From positions 1-22,225 of the IMG/VR virus record IMGVR_UViG_3300043399_000724: DNA of 22,225 nucleotides; one strand, 5' to 3'. Below the pieces are notes generated by a model that saw nothing but the letters and a program-made list of their open reading frames with translations, had not been told where the DNA came from and did not search any database. This document shows, piece by piece, positions 20,678 through 22,225 of the stretch; within the stretch, counting starts at the first letter, position 1, and each line of letters begins with the position of its first letter. The DNA comes from a virus. The position numbers were made by a program, and so were the translations under genes.

Positions 20678-21258
20678 ACCGGGCGCCCAAATCGAACAGC
20701 AACAACTGGGCTGTCACCGTAAGTCTGCGACGGATACTCTTGTCCGTCCACCGCCTTGGCTCGGGCAAGCGTGCCGACCCCACGGGCGTGGTACTCCTGA
20801 CGTAGCGACTCCATCAGGCTCGCGCTCTTGGTGATTGGATATGCCAAGTCCATAGCCATGCGCTTGACCATAACCCCAACAAGGTTGGCGTCGAACACAT
20901 TTTCTCCAATGTCTGCGATGTATCGGAGGACTAGCGTTGACGTATCTGCCAACACCTTGTTCCCCTCTAAGACGAAGTCTTCTTCACCATACACGCCGCA
21001 ATCGAGCACACGCAGACAATCACCCGGAAGTGTGAATTGAGCCGCCCACTCTCCACCAGTCGGAGGCGAAGAAAGCGGAGCAAGCACGACGCGCCGGATG
21101 GCGCAGTTCCATGGGTGAGAGCGGAGAACATCGCGCTTCGCTATTGGGTACACGTTCGCGCAGATTACAGCCCGTGGACTTGCCTCGCTCAGTGACGCAA
21201 TCGGTGCATCACCCAGCAGCATCAGTGCATTAGAGCAAATTTCTACATCTGTTGCCAT
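20674..21258 (-). CDS. tail adaptor protein, T7 gp11-like (tail tubular protein A)
   Basis: The 194-aa product (T7 gp11 is 196 aa) starts with EICSNALMLLGDAPIASLSE, the hallmark of this adaptor family, followed by a helix (ANVYPIAKRDVLRSHPWNCA) that also fits. Twelve copies would form the ring joining the portal to the nozzle. The ATG at 21258 has GGGAG about six bases upstream, set just after an intrinsic terminator, so part of its expression depends on read-through. It ends in ATGA overlap with the nozzle gene. Confidence 0.88.
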   Translation of the reverse strand: MATDVEICSNALMLLGDAPIASLSEASPRAVICANVYPIAKRDVLRSHPWNCAIRRVVLAPLSSPPTGGEWAAQFTLPGDCLRVLDCGVYGEEDFVLEGNKVLADTSTLVLRYIADIGENVFDANLVGVMVKRMAMDLAYPITKSASLMESLRQEYHARGVGTLARAKAVDGQEYPSQTYGDSPVVAVRFGRPV

Positions 21259-21270
21259 TTGAACTCCCGC

Positions 21271-21294
21271 AAAAAGGGGGGCACGAAGCCCCCC
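21271..21294 (-). terminator. intrinsic terminator after the capsid genes
   Basis: On the minus strand GGGGGGC (21294-21288), loop TTCGT, GCCCCCC (21282-21276), then TTTTT (21275-21271): a textbook rho-independent terminator. It lies between the small structural gene and the tail adaptor gene. T7 has its T-phi terminator in the same place after gene 10. Incomplete termination would give more capsid than tail protein. Confidence 0.88.
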
Positions 21295-21316
21295 TCAATG
21301 ATGCCAGCAAACAACA

Positions 21317-21772
21317 TCAGAACGAGGCGTATTGAACCTCGATGCGGATCACTTGGTTGGCAGGGACAGCAGCACCCGCGACGGTGCCGTAAATCTCTGC
21401 GTCCTGATCCAACACGTATCGCTGACCAGCGGTCAGTTTGGTGCCAGTGTTCGCCTGGATCGTTTGCGCCGCGTTGATCGCCGTTGCCGCAAGAATGGCG
21501 GTTGCGTCAATCGCCACTTTCGTGACTGGGTGACGCAAGCCAACAGCAAGCGTGCTAGATGCGGTACCGGCGCCATTGCTCAGGGTGACGGGGCACAGCA
21601 AGCGCGACCCCTTCTTGAGAACAACACCAAAGTTGATGGTGTCAGCGATAGCCGCACCCGCGTGGGTAGTCGGCATCTCACAAACTGCGACTTTAGTGTC
21701 TCCCTGGGTGTCAGGGTAAACGCGGCGGTTCAGCGCGATTTCAGCCGGAAGACGGCCATTGGTTTCTGCCAT
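21317..21772 (-). CDS. small structural (head decoration-like) protein, 151 aa
   Basis: The 151-aa product is beta-rich with high Ala/Thr/Gly content (TLSNGAGTASSTLAVGLRHP, TGTKLTAGQRYVLDQDAEIY) and has no signal peptide. A position between the capsid gene and the tail adaptor, and a composition like phage head proteins, suggest a capsid decoration or head-fibre base protein; no family is recognised with certainty. The ATG at 21772 has AGGAG six bases upstream and follows the capsid stop by 12 bases. The terminator at 21271-21294 stands after it, so it shares the high capsid-level expression. Confidence 0.68.
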   Translation of the reverse strand: MAETNGRLPAEIALNRRVYPDTQGDTKVAVCEMPTTHAGAAIADTINFGVVLKKGSRLLCPVTLSNGAGTASSTLAVGLRHPVTKVAIDATAILAATAINAAQTIQANTGTKLTAGQRYVLDQDAEIYGTVAGAAVPANQVIRIEVQYASF

Positions 21773-21784
21773 GATTAGCTCCTA

Positions 21785-22225
21785 TTACTGGAAGGCGATT
21801 TCAACGACCTTCTTCTCGTCCTGGCGACCAACGCCATACGAGGCATCCATGGAAACCTGCCAAGCGTCCTTTTTATCGGCGCGGCGGGTGACGTTGCCTT
21901 CCTCATGGCCTTGGCCGAAGTGGATTGCAGACTTGGCAAAAGCCACGGTGTAGTAGGTGGACGACGTGAATTCGATCCCGTTGTAGGGAATCCACGTGAA
22001 CCCAAGCCACTTATTAGCCACCGAGCCAGATTGCAGCATCTGCACAGCCATGAAATCGGCAGAGGTCAGCGTGGTGTCAGACAAGATGTCTTCCATAACC
22101 GCGCCGTTGTACAGAATGCACAAATCCTCGTTGGCGAATTCGTCGGCTTCGTTGTCGCGGAACAATTTGCGAGCACCGATCAGCTTGGCTTTGGTCAGAC
22201 CAGTGCCGCCGTGCGCAATCTTCTG
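21785..22225 (-). CDS. major capsid protein, C-terminal part (cut by window edge)
   Basis: 146 C-terminal residues are visible; the frame is open to the window edge, so the start lies to the right and any internal start is not real. The segment EDLCILYNGAVMEDILSDTT, then TRRADKKDAWQVSMDASYGV followed by GRQDEKKVVEIAF, matches the C-terminal pattern of podovirus major capsid proteins (a domain facing the outer shell, ending in a conserved strand). Gene order supports it: capsid, structural protein, terminator, adaptor, nozzle. Portal and scaffold genes are expected further right. Confidence 0.8.
   Translation of the reverse strand, partial: QKIAHGGTGLTKAKLIGARKLFRDNEADEFANEDLCILYNGAVMEDILSDTTLTSADFMAVQMLQSGSVANKWLGFTWIPYNGIEFTSSTYYTVAFAKSAIHFGQGHEEGNVTRRADKKDAWQVSMDASYGVGRQDEKKVVEIAFQ

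Noticed and set aside
1-22225. CRISPR arrays, insertion sequences, tRNA genes
   Set aside because: No regularly spaced repeats, transposase frames or tRNA-like cloverleafs were found by eye.

Overview
The window is most of a tailed-phage or prophage genome with the T7 (podovirus) virion plan. Nearly everything is coded leftward (minus strand). GC content is fairly high, and the integron-type sites look proteobacterial. My guess at the host is a beta- or gammaproteobacterium, but nothing in the window proves it.

Right two-thirds, in transcription order from 22225 down to 7126: the C-terminal part of the major capsid protein, a small structural protein, a strong intrinsic terminator, the tail adaptor (T7 gp11-like), the tail nozzle (gp12-like), a GNAT-fold protein in the gp13 position, gp14-, gp15- and gp16-like ejection proteins (gp16 split over two genes), small and large terminase, and a T7-gp17-anchored tailspike with a pectate-lyase-type body and a C1q/TNF-like C-terminus. 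From 7120 to 4259 runs a tightly coupled lysis block: small membrane proteins (holin candidates), a secreted protein, a small unknown protein, an endolysin with a CHAP/NlpC-like active site, and an embedded Rz/Rz1 spanin pair. Most junctions are 4-bp ATGA or GTGA overlaps.

Centre-left, 2536-4284: a rightward two-gene operon (small HTH regulator plus partner) diverges from a leftward operon of five small genes. The shared intergenic region has face-to-face promoters, each overlapped by an 18-bp operator-like dyad. A third copy sits on the promoter of the recombination operon about 1.7 kb away. This looks like a switch circuit.

From 2535 to 1934 is about 600 bp without a credible gene. On the minus strand it can fold into a three-way junction closed by a perfect 11-bp helix, two hairpins whose loops can kiss, and several GNRA tetraloop hairpins. 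I read it as a large structured non-coding RNA with its own promoter.

Left end, 1-1891: a promoter and a 23-codon leader gene precede a Sak3-like (DUF1071) single-strand annealing protein and several small unknown genes. These small genes are punctuated by three integron attC recombination sites (23-80, 369-437, 964-1021), which frame two complete gene cassettes. All cassette genes run opposite to the usual gene-attC direction but in line with the phage operon, and two stop codons lie inside attC core sites. A phage early operon built partly from integron-type cassettes is the most striking feature of the window, followed by the structured RNA and the three-operator circuit.
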